DNA from: Oxyruncus cristatus
Taxonomy: Eukaryota; Chordata; Aves; Passeriformes; Cotingidae
Assembly: GCA_013399855.1 (NCBI GenBank)
Contig: VXAY01002912.1
Location: 447,816 to 511,815, forward strand
DNA length: 64,000 nt
Direction of reading: 5' to 3'
Position numbers and translations under genes: made by a program. Below the pieces are notes generated by a model. The model did not search any database. It worked only from the letters and a program-made list of their open reading frames with translations, and was not told where the DNA came from. How positions within the stretch are numbered: position 1 is the first letter of the stretch; each line of letters begins with the position of its first letter. This document shows, piece after piece, positions 35,501 through 47,500 of this stretch.

Positions 35501-38500
35501 TGGAGCGTTTTGCAGAATTCAGGAATGCTGGTACCTACAGGTTAGTGATTTTTTCGATGCAAAGTGTTATGGCACTGAGAGGATATTTACCTGTCAGTCC
35601 TTGAGAGACGAGCATCAGCAAAGTGTTCTCGATGTCATTAAATGACACATGGTGCTTGTGCTTGTTTGATCAATCATTGCTTCATTTATTATTTCTACAT
35701 GTATAGCCTAACCAAGTTGCATTTTAAAAATGTTCTTGTATTAGGCTAAGTCCAAGTTGCAGATAAATAGCAGAAAACTCTAAAAAGTCAAAGCTGATAC
35801 GCCTTTTAAACTAAGTCATGTGAGTCTTCAGAGTTCAGCAAGCTGGAAGTGCTAGTGGCAGCTAATCGGTTTCCTGTCACTTCTTAGGTGAACCTTCTGA
35901 AGGAGAATCCTACTGATCTGTTAATTAGATTCCCGATGCCGCAATGGCTCCTTTTCTGAAAAGGGATGACACCTGAAGGATGCAGGATGAGATCCTTCCT
36001 GGTCTGCAGAAGCAGTGACATTGTAAACACAGAACACATAATATGCAATATTAAAATAAGGTTAAGCAATACTTGTAGGTATATAAACTTGGCATATTTG
36101 ATTTTACATTATTCTTGCTTTTGTATTACATTGTGCTTGCTAGTTCACACAGTACTCTAACATACCGATTTTGGGTCAGAATCCTATGCCTTTAACTCAG
36201 TTGGATTGCTGTGGATTTAAGGGTATATTCCATCTTCTCTTTTAAGGCATTCCATACTGTTTGCCATAAGATCCTCATAGAGAAGTTAATGAAGTATGGG
36301 ATATATGAGCAGACAGTAAGGTGGATTGAAAACTGGCTGAAGGGCTGGACTCAGAACATGTTGATCAGTGGGTACAAAGTCTAGTTGGAGGCCAGTGACT
36401 AATTATGTAACCCAGGGGACAGTGCTGCATCCAGTCCTGTTGAACATCTTCATTGATCATCGGGGTGATGGGGTCAATGAGTGTACCCTCAGCAAGTTTG
36501 CTGATGACACAAAGCTGGGAGGAGTGGCTGATAACACCCGGAGGGTCATGCTGCCATGCACAGGGACCTGGACAGGCTGGTGTGGTGGGAGCCTCATGCA
36601 GTTCAACAAAGGGAAGTGTAAAGTGCTGCACGTGGCACAACCCCAGGTGTCAACCACAACCACATGCTGGGGGCTGACCACTTGGAAAGCAGCTTTGCAG
36701 AAAAGACCAGGGGGATCCTGGTGGACATCAAGTTGGATATGAGCCAGCAATGTGTGCCTGCTGCAAAGAAGGCCAGTGGTATCCTGGACTGCATGAGGAG
36801 TATTGCCAGCAGGTTGGGGGAGGTGATCCTTCCTCCTCTGCTCAGCACTGTTGAGGCCAAACCTGGGGGTACTGTGTACAGTTTCCTACTACAAGGGAGA
36901 GATGGGGAGAGTTCAGTGAACTGCCACCATGGTGATGAAAACAGCTGGAACACCTCACATTTGTAGAAAGGCTGAGAGAGATGGGGTTGCTTGGCTTGGA
37001 GGCTCGGGCTAGGAGGGAACCTTATTAATGTATATAAATACCTGAAGGACAGAGTCAGGCTCTTTTCAGTGGTGCCCAGAGACTGAGCAGGAGGCAATAG
37101 GCACAATCTGAAACACAGGAGACTCTGTCTGAACATCAGGGAAGACTTTTGCACTGTGAGGGTAACTGAGGATTGGCACAGGTTGCCCAGGGAGACTGTG
37201 GAGTTTCCCTCCTTGGAGACATGATCCTAAGCAGACTGTTACAGGTGGCCCTGTTTAAGCAGGGCGTTGGACCAGACCAACCTCAACCATTCTTCCCTCC
37301 AGTAAAAAGGATTATGAAGAGGTTATAATCTCTGTAGTTCTAATGGATTAACAAATTTGCTTGTTTTTACCATTTCACTGAAAGTCATGTGAGGTGATTG
37401 AAAGAGAAGTTCTGAGAGGACAGTGACAGCAGAAATAGGACCAAGTGGCAGCAGCCAGTCACTTCACATCAGCTGCAGAAAATACTGCCTGTCACCCTTC
37501 CATCATACCATGTGAATGATTCCTAACCCTGTGATTAGCATATTACAACAACAGTATGTTATTACCACCATACTCTGGTATATTTGAAAGATACTTTTAC
37601 ACTATTGCATATTGCACTGTAGTTGAATCAGAAAGTGCATATTATTGTCCACACTGAGACAAAAATAGGTACCTGTTCTTAATCGGAGTACAGTGGAGAT
37701 TCAGACCACTTTGTTATTTGTTAAACCTCCTTGAGCATTTATGAGTATGGTGAGAAAACCATTCACCAAAGGTGCTACATGGTAATATGAAGTCACAGAA
37801 TGTTACGAGACAGGATTGAATAAAAGCAATTGTGTGTGTCCGTGATTTAAAACATAAGGAGCATGCCTTATAAGGGGAAAGGAGAAATAATAAGGAGAAA
37901 ATAGAGGAACTACCTGTCTCTTGCAGTCTGAGAAGTCTCTGGTGATCTTGGGGAAGATGTTCCATGAAGTAATTGTCAGGTTATTCTGTAGGGAAAACAG
38001 GGAAATGCTATCAATAAGCTGACTATATCATNAGCCAGGCCGGCCGTCTTCCCCGCCGGCTTGCCTTTCGGCAGACTGGGACAGCCTGCTCTTGTGCATT
38101 CAAGACTTCCTTCTTGAAGCATTTCCATCCTTCCTGGACCCCTTTGTTTTCAAGGACTGTTTCCCACGGCACCCTCTGAACCAGTCAGATGCTGTGTTCT
38201 GTAAGAAGTAGGTCAGAGAGATTATATTTGAAATGGATTAACAAAAGAAATATTATGCCATCTGTGTTGGGTGGAAAATGCAGTGAGGTCTGGTGGATTT
38301 TACTCCATGGCATTCATCTAGATGTCTCTGTTAGAGCAGGATCAAAGCTGGGTGAAGGCTCTTGCTGTGCAGCAAACAGCATTTGTATGGAAGACATCAG
38401 CCTATTGCACATTATGAATGCAGTGGAGAAGAGGCTGTGAGTGTGGGCTGCCCATGTCTCTACAGCCAGGAAAGGAGGTGTGCTGAGGTGACATTGCCCA

Positions 38501-41500
38501 GTGCAGGACTGAAAAGATTTTTCACTCATGGGTAGTTTGGACTAGTGAAAATCTGTGCAGGCAGGCAGCAGTGCTGAGTCCAGTGTGAGGATGGAGAATG
38601 CTCACAGCAGTAACCATTCTTGGTATTTGTAGTAAATTGGCAAGCTTCTTGCTTTGAAGATTCCTGGATGAGTTACTGAGAAGACTAGGCAGGATTTGAT
38701 GGAAAAATGGCCCTAAGGCCTGTCCTTTGTGGACAGTTCGGTCAAATTCTGTGCCTAAAGGAAAGACACTCAGTCTCAGCAGGGGGGTTTAGACCAGGCT
38801 CCTGCTCTCTGCTTTAACTGTAAGAGTCTGCTGTATTGCCAGGTGTTGTCTGTTTTCTCTTATCTTCATTTGATTTCTGCCTTTCTCCCTTCTTTTCTGC
38901 TTTCAGTATGTAGAAAATTGCCTTTGTGCTTCTGTTGTCCACTGCTTTTCTCACACAAGAAGAAAACAGTTGAATGAAGGTGAAGGAAGTCTTTCCATTA
39001 TAGGAGAATAAAAGTGTTTAATCCAGTTAAATGAGGAGTGAGACCAAAACTCAGATTTTCTGTACATGTTTGACTTACAGAGCTTCCAGCATAGTAAATC
39101 ATTGACCTCAGGAAGGTTATTTAAGCAGAACAAACAATCAAGCAAAACCCCATAATCCTTTTAGATGATCTTTGTTTATAGAGGCTTGTACTCTCTGTGT
39201 GTTGATAATGGCACTTAGCAAACCAAAATTTCATTGTGTTTTATGCAGCGTTACTTTGGAGTGCTTCAGCTCAGGAGTACAGTGATGCAGGACAGGTGGC
39301 ATAGGGTTGGTGAGGGCTCCTGTGCAACAGATAGTGGAAGAGACAGTAAGAACAATGGTTGTAGAACAGAAATAAAAGCTCTAAAATGGGACCTGTAACA
39401 TTAAAAAAATGCAATGCAATTCATATGGCTGCATGCGTGTGTAACTCGTATTATTTGGCGTTATGCTAGCAAGTAAGTTGAGCTCTTGCAGAAATACAGT
39501 CAAAGATTTTGGCCATTGCCCTGCAATACTTAAAGCCCTGCTCTGATTGTCAAACTTTAACCGTGTTGCTTTTTTCTCTTGATGACTGCTTTCAAAGATA
39601 ATTTAGATAAGCTGGGTATTTGCTTACCTCATGTCATCTCCTACTTGAGTCACCGAGAAGAGCAGAAGGTTTTGCCTTCAACAGGCTGTGCCCCAGTAAT
39701 AACTTGTGATGTGCCCACACGCAACCCTAGAGTCTGTTTTATGATAGAAAGTCTAGAGGAGAATATTTAACTGTGCTACCCTAGGACAAAAAGTATTTAT
39801 AGCTGTGGGTAAGGGTATGTGTTTTAAAGCTCTGAATTCAGTACTCACTAAACTTTCTGGGCAGAGGAGAGCGTTTCTGATGGCTTTGCAATTGGACACA
39901 TCCCCCTGAAGTCACTCGAACCTTGGGCCTGAGGCAGTGGCCATGTGTCTGCCACACATGCAGCTCTGTGTGGAGGACCCCAGTCACCTCTGAGGTGGGA
40001 GTGCTGCAGCGGGGGCCAAGCTGTGAGCTCTGTGCCCTAGTGTGTTGGTGTTGCTCTGTAGCCTCTAGTGCTGTGGCAGCTCCTCCAGCACTGTCTCCTA
40101 AATTTGTTCACAATACCTCTTTGCAAGTTAACCTTGTCTTCTGACTCTTCCACTCTGTCACTCTGCTGTTAGTTCTGCGTCTGGACCTCAGAACCAGGAG
40201 TGTGACAGGGTCTGAGCCAGTCCTGCCTCAGGCAGAATACTGTAGAAGTAGATGGAAGAAAAAGTCTCTCAAATTATTTTGGTAATTCATTTGTATAGAG
40301 TTAGGTCATATTCTATATGCTTCTTTTATTGACATTCATTCAGAAATAGCAAATCTCTGTTTTATCTGTATTTTTCTACCTTAGCTTGCTTGGGGTTTTT
40401 TTTTTCCTCTAAATATTGTGGATATCCAGCAAGTTTGTCATCCTCTAAAAACGGCAAAAAATATACATAAAAAAAAAAGACAAATTGCTTTTAGCTTCTT
40501 CATTGTATTTTTCCCCATGGAAAAATGGCTTCCTAGGTCAAATGTTAAAATTGCAAGGTCTTAGTGCATTAATTTGTATTTTTGAGATGCTTATCGCACA
40601 ACTTCAGAAACATAAATAATTATTGTGAAGTATATGATAAGCTTGATGGTTTGTTAATGTGATAACTAATGGCTTTGGTTTGGCAGACACTTCTGAGAGC
40701 AGTGATGTTTGTGATTGCTTGACATTTCTTCAATCTTTGCTTAATCCAAAGATTCATTGCATTCCAAGCATAAAGCATGGCTTTGCACCAAAAGAAAAGA
40801 AGGGTTATGCTAATAATCTGAGGAATGTTTCGAGGTGCTTTTCTGGTGGCTGCTGCATTGCTTCAGAGGTATTTTCTTTCCCTTGTTTAAACAATCAACT
40901 TTAAGGTTTTCAGACAGTTCATTCCAACTGATTGAACTTTCATACAAGCATGTAACTCTCCAAAGATCAAAAATTGCCTGAGGATATTTTTAATTCAATA
41001 AAAACCCAAGCTGACTTCAGACTTACACAGACTGCATAAATTCAAAACTCCAGAATCTAATAAATCTAAAACTTTTTAATTAAAAGTGGAGATATCTCAA
41101 CTTAAATGAAGTGGAGTCAGACATGTCTTTCTGTCACATTTTTGGGGAATTGCCATTTAGCTCCATGAATAGCCAGTTACAGTAAAAGGGAGGAGAAGAG
41201 ACTGAATAACTTGAGCCAGGGATAGCAATCCTTTCATCTTCCAGCTGTCTTGCTGGAGTTATCTGTTCACAGAAGATCTCGACATCTCATCTGAGGACCT
41301 CCAGTGAGTATTTTGCAGAAGTATAATATAATTGACACATTTTAATCAATTAAATACAATTAAGAGGTTGCCTTAACTGCTACTAAAAATCTGCTAACAC
41401 CCCAAAAGACAAGGTAGAGGATTTTGTAACGTTTGCTTAGAAAATAAACGTTCACTGTTGTTTCTGGGAATTCACTTTGTGTCTTCTGCTCATTCTAAGA

Positions 41501-44500
41501 AGAGCCTAATGTTAGAACTACCTTCAGCAGCATTTAAACACATGCTGAATTACATTGTTCAGTAGAGATGGCGTGTTAATTTGGGGCATGGGCTAGAGAT
41601 TTGAGGTCCCTCTCACAGTTAGTTTTTCTTTTGACTGTGACAGTCCTGGTCACTACTTTTGAATTTTGAGTCTATACACAGGATTTTGTAGCGGGTGTTT
41701 TTTTCAGTGATCTTCAGTCTCAAAATCCATGAAATCTTGTGTTTTCTCATCCAGCCCTTTGAAGTACTTGGTCAGTGCCAATCCCACTCAGCCCATTCAG
41801 GGTTTAAGTGAACACTGAAACAGATTGTAGCAAGCAGTGAGGTTTGGCATTTGAGGCCTTGCTCTCTAGAGTGGCATCCCCTGCTGTGGCCATGTTAATG
41901 GGACTTACTGTGTAATGCAGATATTTACTGCTACCATATAACAAAAGAGGACATAATAATTTTAAGGAGGCGGCTCTTACAGAAACCATTGTTGTTTTTA
42001 CAGTAAGAGCTTCTTCAAGCAATTAAGAAAATATTTTTTTCACAATTCTAGTATTTACGTTGTTAATGGTGTCTTTTCTTTTTCAGAACAATAGATCTAA
42101 GCAGTAGTTTACTGCAACAAGTCATAGAAAGAAAACGTGAAGTGCTGTGCATCTTGAGAGAAAAGATAATAACAACTCAGAGGTGTACAATATTTGAACA
42201 TATCCAGACAGAAGAAAAAGTCAGTGGTGTGATGGGATGCACGGCAAAAACAGTAAAGGTAAAAGTTGTTAAAAATCTGCAAGGAATGGAACATTTGCAG
42301 ATTATCTGAGAAGAAATTTTGGTTTCTTCAGATAGGCTTCATAGTATTTTCTGTGCTTCCTTACCATGTTGAATTTGCTGTACTGCTTCATTGTGAAACT
42401 TCAGAAAGGCAAAATTTTTTTTTCTGTTGCCTTTCTGGCAAAAGATGCCATCTTTTAGTGTGAGTCTGGAATGTAGCTTCCATCAATACTATCAAATTGC
42501 AATTCAGTTTCTATGTAGATTCCTGCCTACAGCAGAACATAAAGCAAATATATAGCAATTCACTGAAAGTTGAATAGAAAAATGCATTGCTGAAGCAAAT
42601 TTATTTGAAAAGCCAAGTAATCATTCGTCACAAATGGTTGCAGTGTCTACTGAGTTTTCGTATTTATTGGGAAGCTGTTTGTTTTGGGTCATGGGACTGG
42701 AGATTAACTGCATTATGAGGATATCTGAAAAATTGCCTATGAATCGAGAAGGAATTACCAAAGTCAAAACACATGCTCATTCATTTTAAGTTTTTTTTTT
42801 AAAAGCTAGAGATGAATCACTTCTGTGTACAGGGTGTCTCCAGTAGCAGAAATCTGGGAGTTGCAGAACAACCACGCTGTGTGCAAGTACCAGTCTCCAG
42901 CTGGGCAAAAGATATGTCAAGATAGAATTGGGCAGGGCAGGATGCTGAAGTGGGTGCCCATTTCCTAGTGACATGGTGTTTCATGCATGGCAAAAGCTGC
43001 ACCTGGAACTCAACTTTATGCTGGGACAGGGTAGCGAAGAGTTTGAGAGCTGCTCTTGGCACTGTGCTTTACCTTGTTCTTCATCTAGTTCCTTTGGCAG
43101 ATGTCAAATGTAACGTGCTTAGGTTAGACATCACGGAGAATAAAGCACATTCTTTCTCTGTATTTTTTCACTTTAATTACGTGTTTAAGCTGAGCTTAAA
43201 CATATGTGTTTATGCAGTAGCTGAATCAGATCAATGGTGAATAAATCTGTCTTTTAGGTTTCAGTAAGTGAAAACGGAAGTATGGTGAAGGATTCTAGTG
43301 TGATTCTTGAAATTCCTCCTGCGACTACTATTGCCTACGGTGTAATTGAACTGTTTATAAAGCACAATGGCCAGTTTGGTAAGTGAAAGGCTCATTTTCT
43401 GTGGCATGCAGTTCAGGTGTGGACAAAGCTGTCTGTTGGGCATGATTTTTGCATTTCCCTGTGCATGACGGTGGTGGTGTTATGGTCTCTTTTGCCTTGA
43501 TAGTTATTTGTGCTGGAAGTGCTGCACGTCTGAGTTAGTAATGCCTTTTCACTTGCTTGAATACATTTTAAACTCAGAATAGCTTAGGTTTCAGAGGACC
43601 ACATGAGGTCATCTAGTTAGAGCCCCAGCCAAGGGAGGCCAACTTTTGAACTTAGATGTAAAGTCAGAGTTAGGTCAGATTGCTTGTCTGTTCTAAAGTT
43701 TTGATTATCTCTGGAGACAGAGATTCCATTGCTCCTCTGGGCAGCCTGTTATCTTGTTTGACCACCATGGTGGTGAAGTTTTTTTTGTCCTTAATATCTA
43801 ATGAGAAGTTCCCTTTCTTTTAATTTGTGTCTCTGGCCTTTTGTCCTGTCATCATACAGGGGAGTCTGGCTCTGTCTTCTCTTCACACTTCTGTTGGGTA
43901 GTTAGTTATTGGTAGCAGTAAGGTTCTCCCTTAGCAGTGCTTTCTCCAGGCTGGACAAACCCAGTCCCTCAGCCTCTCCTCACCTCTGATGTTCTGCAGC
44001 CCCCAGCGATCTTGGTGGCTGTTTGCCAGATTGCTCCAGTATGTGCATGTGGGTCTTGTACTGGAGAGTCCAAAACTGGGCACAGCACTGAATACAGTCT
44101 CCCAAATTGAAAGTTCAGTTTCCTCAATCTGCTAGCTACACTCTTGTCAGTACAGCCCAGTATGCAGCAAACTTCAATAACTGCAGGGGCACACTGCTTA
44201 CTTTCTCAAATTTGTTGTCCAGGTCTTTTTCTACAATTTTGCTGCTAACTAGCTGGCCCTTGGCTCATGCTGTTCCCTTCACCTGTTGGCAGGAGAGTGA
44301 CCTGAATGTAAATAAGCAGCCAACGAGGAATGTTTAGACAACAGTTATGCTAAGAAAAGAATCATGCATACAGGACTGGAATTTAAACTTTTCTAACTTA
44401 CACTTTCATATTTCAGACTGCCCTCAGAATGTTTGCAGAAATGTCCTTGTCATGTTTTCTGGTCATGCTTTACTTATGTCAGGTCAAATATTTTTCAGGT

Positions 44501-47500
44501 TAAAAAAACCTGTTGAAATTGGCTTGGGGGGGATGTAACTCTGCTCTGCAGAATCACTTGGGTTTTTCTTTCTTGTCTATCCTCATTTAAAGTCCCTGAC
44601 CTAAAGGAGGTTTCAGAGGATATTATGCAAGAAGAAAGGATTATCAGATGGACTGTGTAGAGCTGGAAGTTGGGAAGGACTCATGTGGAGAGAAACAGGA
44701 GATATGTTGAAGAAATAATTGAAGTACAGTTGAGATTTGAGTCCAAAATGCACTTTATTTGGATAAGAAATGCAGAAGATAATTCTGCATCATTCTCCTT
44801 CAATTGACTTCTGATATTAAGGAAGTCCGTAGGCTCAGGAATAGAAGTAAATATTATGTAACCTGTAAAAAGTTTCTGAAATGTGGAATTACTCTGATGT
44901 AGACTGAACACAGAGATAATGGCAGAGGACTTTGACTTCATGGTTATAATAGAACTGTAATTTAGAGTAATGAGGTGCAATTAAGGCTGTCTGACTACAT
45001 AGGTGTGTAGCTGATAACCTACTTAAGTGATTTCCAGATGAAATTCCTATGTCCTGCTAGCTGATGATACGTGGATCTTGTTAATGATCTGCATTTCTCT
45101 GCTCTTTTTCCACTTCTGCTTCTTTTCCCACTCTTTTTTCTTATTAAAGTTAATATTTTTCAAGCTCCAAAACCAGCACAGCTTGTTTCATGTTTTACCT
45201 CAAACAACCCATGTCTTGCCTCTTCTTTTTTAATTTGAGCTGTTTTCCCTTGCCTGACTATCATCGAGAAGGTAAAGGGTAGGAACTAACAACAAAATTA
45301 AGGATTTGCCAGCAAGAATAAGTATGGTGGAGCCTAAGCTTCAACTTGGTAATGTCTGAGCAGCAGTGATCAGTGTCTGTTTATGGAAATAGAAATGGCC
45401 TTTGAAGTTAAATCCAGGAACTGATGTAGTCCTTTCTCATGAGGCTGGAAGTGACCTGTAGCAGGTGTAAGCTAGTGGGATTCTCTTCAGAGATAATTAC
45501 GGAAGGGGGTGCATATAAACTTTTTAGTCTCTGTTTTTCTTTGCCGCTGGCAGTGCTTGAGTTATTGTTAGGAAGAATGTTACATAAATTTTCTTTAAAA
45601 CGTTCTGGCTGATGCGATGGAACATGCTTGGACATTTTTATAAGTAAAATGTGTGGCTTGCTGCCGCTTAAGTATCTGTAAATTGAACAGTCCTAATCTT
45701 TTCCACTTTTTCACACAACGGAGTCTCTTTAATTGCTTTCATTGATCATCTCTGGTTTTTGTGCACTTTTGTTAATGTTTCTGAATAACTAACCAGTTCT
45801 AACTGCACTGTTGGAGGTTTGTCATCGATGAATGTAATAGCATTCAATACAAAATTCATTAACAGTTCTGTTAATACAAAGTTTTGAGTCCTGTGTTTTC
45901 CTCTGAATCAAGTCCCATTACAAGAGTTAACAGCAGGGTCTGTATCTCTTAACACACAGCATCGTCTGAAAAGTTTGATTTCCCTTATTAGCATCATTCT
46001 GCCTCAGGAGGGGAGTCAGTTTGTCAGCACTGTCTTCCTCCTCAGGGTTCATGTGAAAGCCTCATTATTGTCAATGAAAGTAACATGAGCAGGGTGGCCT
46101 GATGGCGCCTCAGCTGCCGTCCAGAGTCTTGTTGCTTTGGGAAGTTCTTAGCTTGTGTTAATCACTTTCTGCTTCTCTGTAACTCGCTCTTCTCTGCGAA
46201 GGGTTATGCAAGCAGAAAGGTCTGTCGTCTTTCTTCCTCTGTGGCAGAGATTTCTTTGTCTGCTTTCCCTTTGAAAAAGCTTTTTGCTGATGGAGTACTC
46301 TCCATGCTTTCTCATCTGCTTTGAATGTCCTTAATTTAGTGAGACAGAGTCTTACAACTGCAGGAAGGTTATATTTAGGTTTTGTGCCTGGTACACGTGA
46401 GCACTGTACTTGATTAGTTACATTCCCCCCCACCTCCCTTTGCTGTCAGGTATTACTTTAAAATTGAATTTCTTTTGCTAGCCTGTCTGTGTTCTCCTCA
46501 GACCTCCTGCAGAGTCCCAGGAGTACAGATTCAAATCTTCCATGTGAGCCAATAAAAGATGATCAGAATATGCATGGAGCTTTAATTGTAGTCTGCGTCT
46601 TTGGGGCACAATGTTGGACACACGAGCACAGAACTTGATACTCCAGCTTTCTCAGCGTATTACAGAGGCCTCCTGTACCTTCCAGGAGTCTCTTAACTTG
46701 ATCAAGCTGAGGGCTCTGGGGTTGGCAGGAAAAGGGCAGTCCTGGTTGGGTGAGGTTGGTCAGTGCTTGTCACAAAGATGGGGCAGAAAGGATAATCCAA
46801 CCACAACATGTTATTTCCTCCATGAATTTACTGCAAAGAGACAGTATATTGCATAGTGATTCAGTTTGGGAACATGCCTAGCTGATGTCCTTTCGAGACT
46901 CTATTTTCCACTCATCTGGAGAACCTGAGGATGGACCTGTGGCTTAGCTGAAAAAGAGGAGTCTTGTCAGTGCCGTGACCAAAAGAAGCTCTGTGAAGGA
47001 CTCTCAAGAGTTCTTACGAGTCTCAGAGAGTGCTGTCATGTCTCCATCGTGAGTGGATCAGTAGGCTGCGTTACAGCGTGTCAGGAATTCATACCTGCAT
47101 CTCCTGTGTGCAGCATTCAGGTTTTATTGTGTTGGAGAGAAGTTTTCGCTGTATTTGCTGTCTACGTTACTTCAGTTCACAGGAGCTGGTGTCACATTTT
47201 GTAGGTGGCAGCTGCACCACAGGACCTTCATCTGCACACAGTGTACCAAACACCAGGGCTGCAGCAGTGCTCAGTAACTCACATGCATAGCAACGGCTGG
47301 CATTCTTTCCATCTGGAAGAGACGAGACATGGAGAAATCACATGCAAGAACACTAGTACAAGCTAGCATCTTATTTAGTAATTGCCTGTGTATTTTATTA
47401 ATTATTGTTTTTAATTGAATTTCTAATTACAGAGTTCTGTCTGCTAGATGAACAGCAAGGAGGTTTTGAAAAAGAAAGCACAGAAGGCTCAACTTATCCC

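Larger units (their letters stand above)
33870..42086 (+). other. GSDME: GSDME intron 3 (8.2 kb)
   Basis: The largest intron of the gene. It contains a plus-strand CR1 copy (36244-37293), a probable second repeat fragment at 38033-38190 next to a single N, and poly-T/A runs. Remaining stretches (33870-36243 and 38191-42086) show no recognised coding exon. Confidence 0.85.

Noticed and set aside
36603..37154. 183-codon minus-strand ORF
   Set aside because: It is the antisense of the CR1 copy at 36244-37293, and the real relationship is to the plus-strand element.
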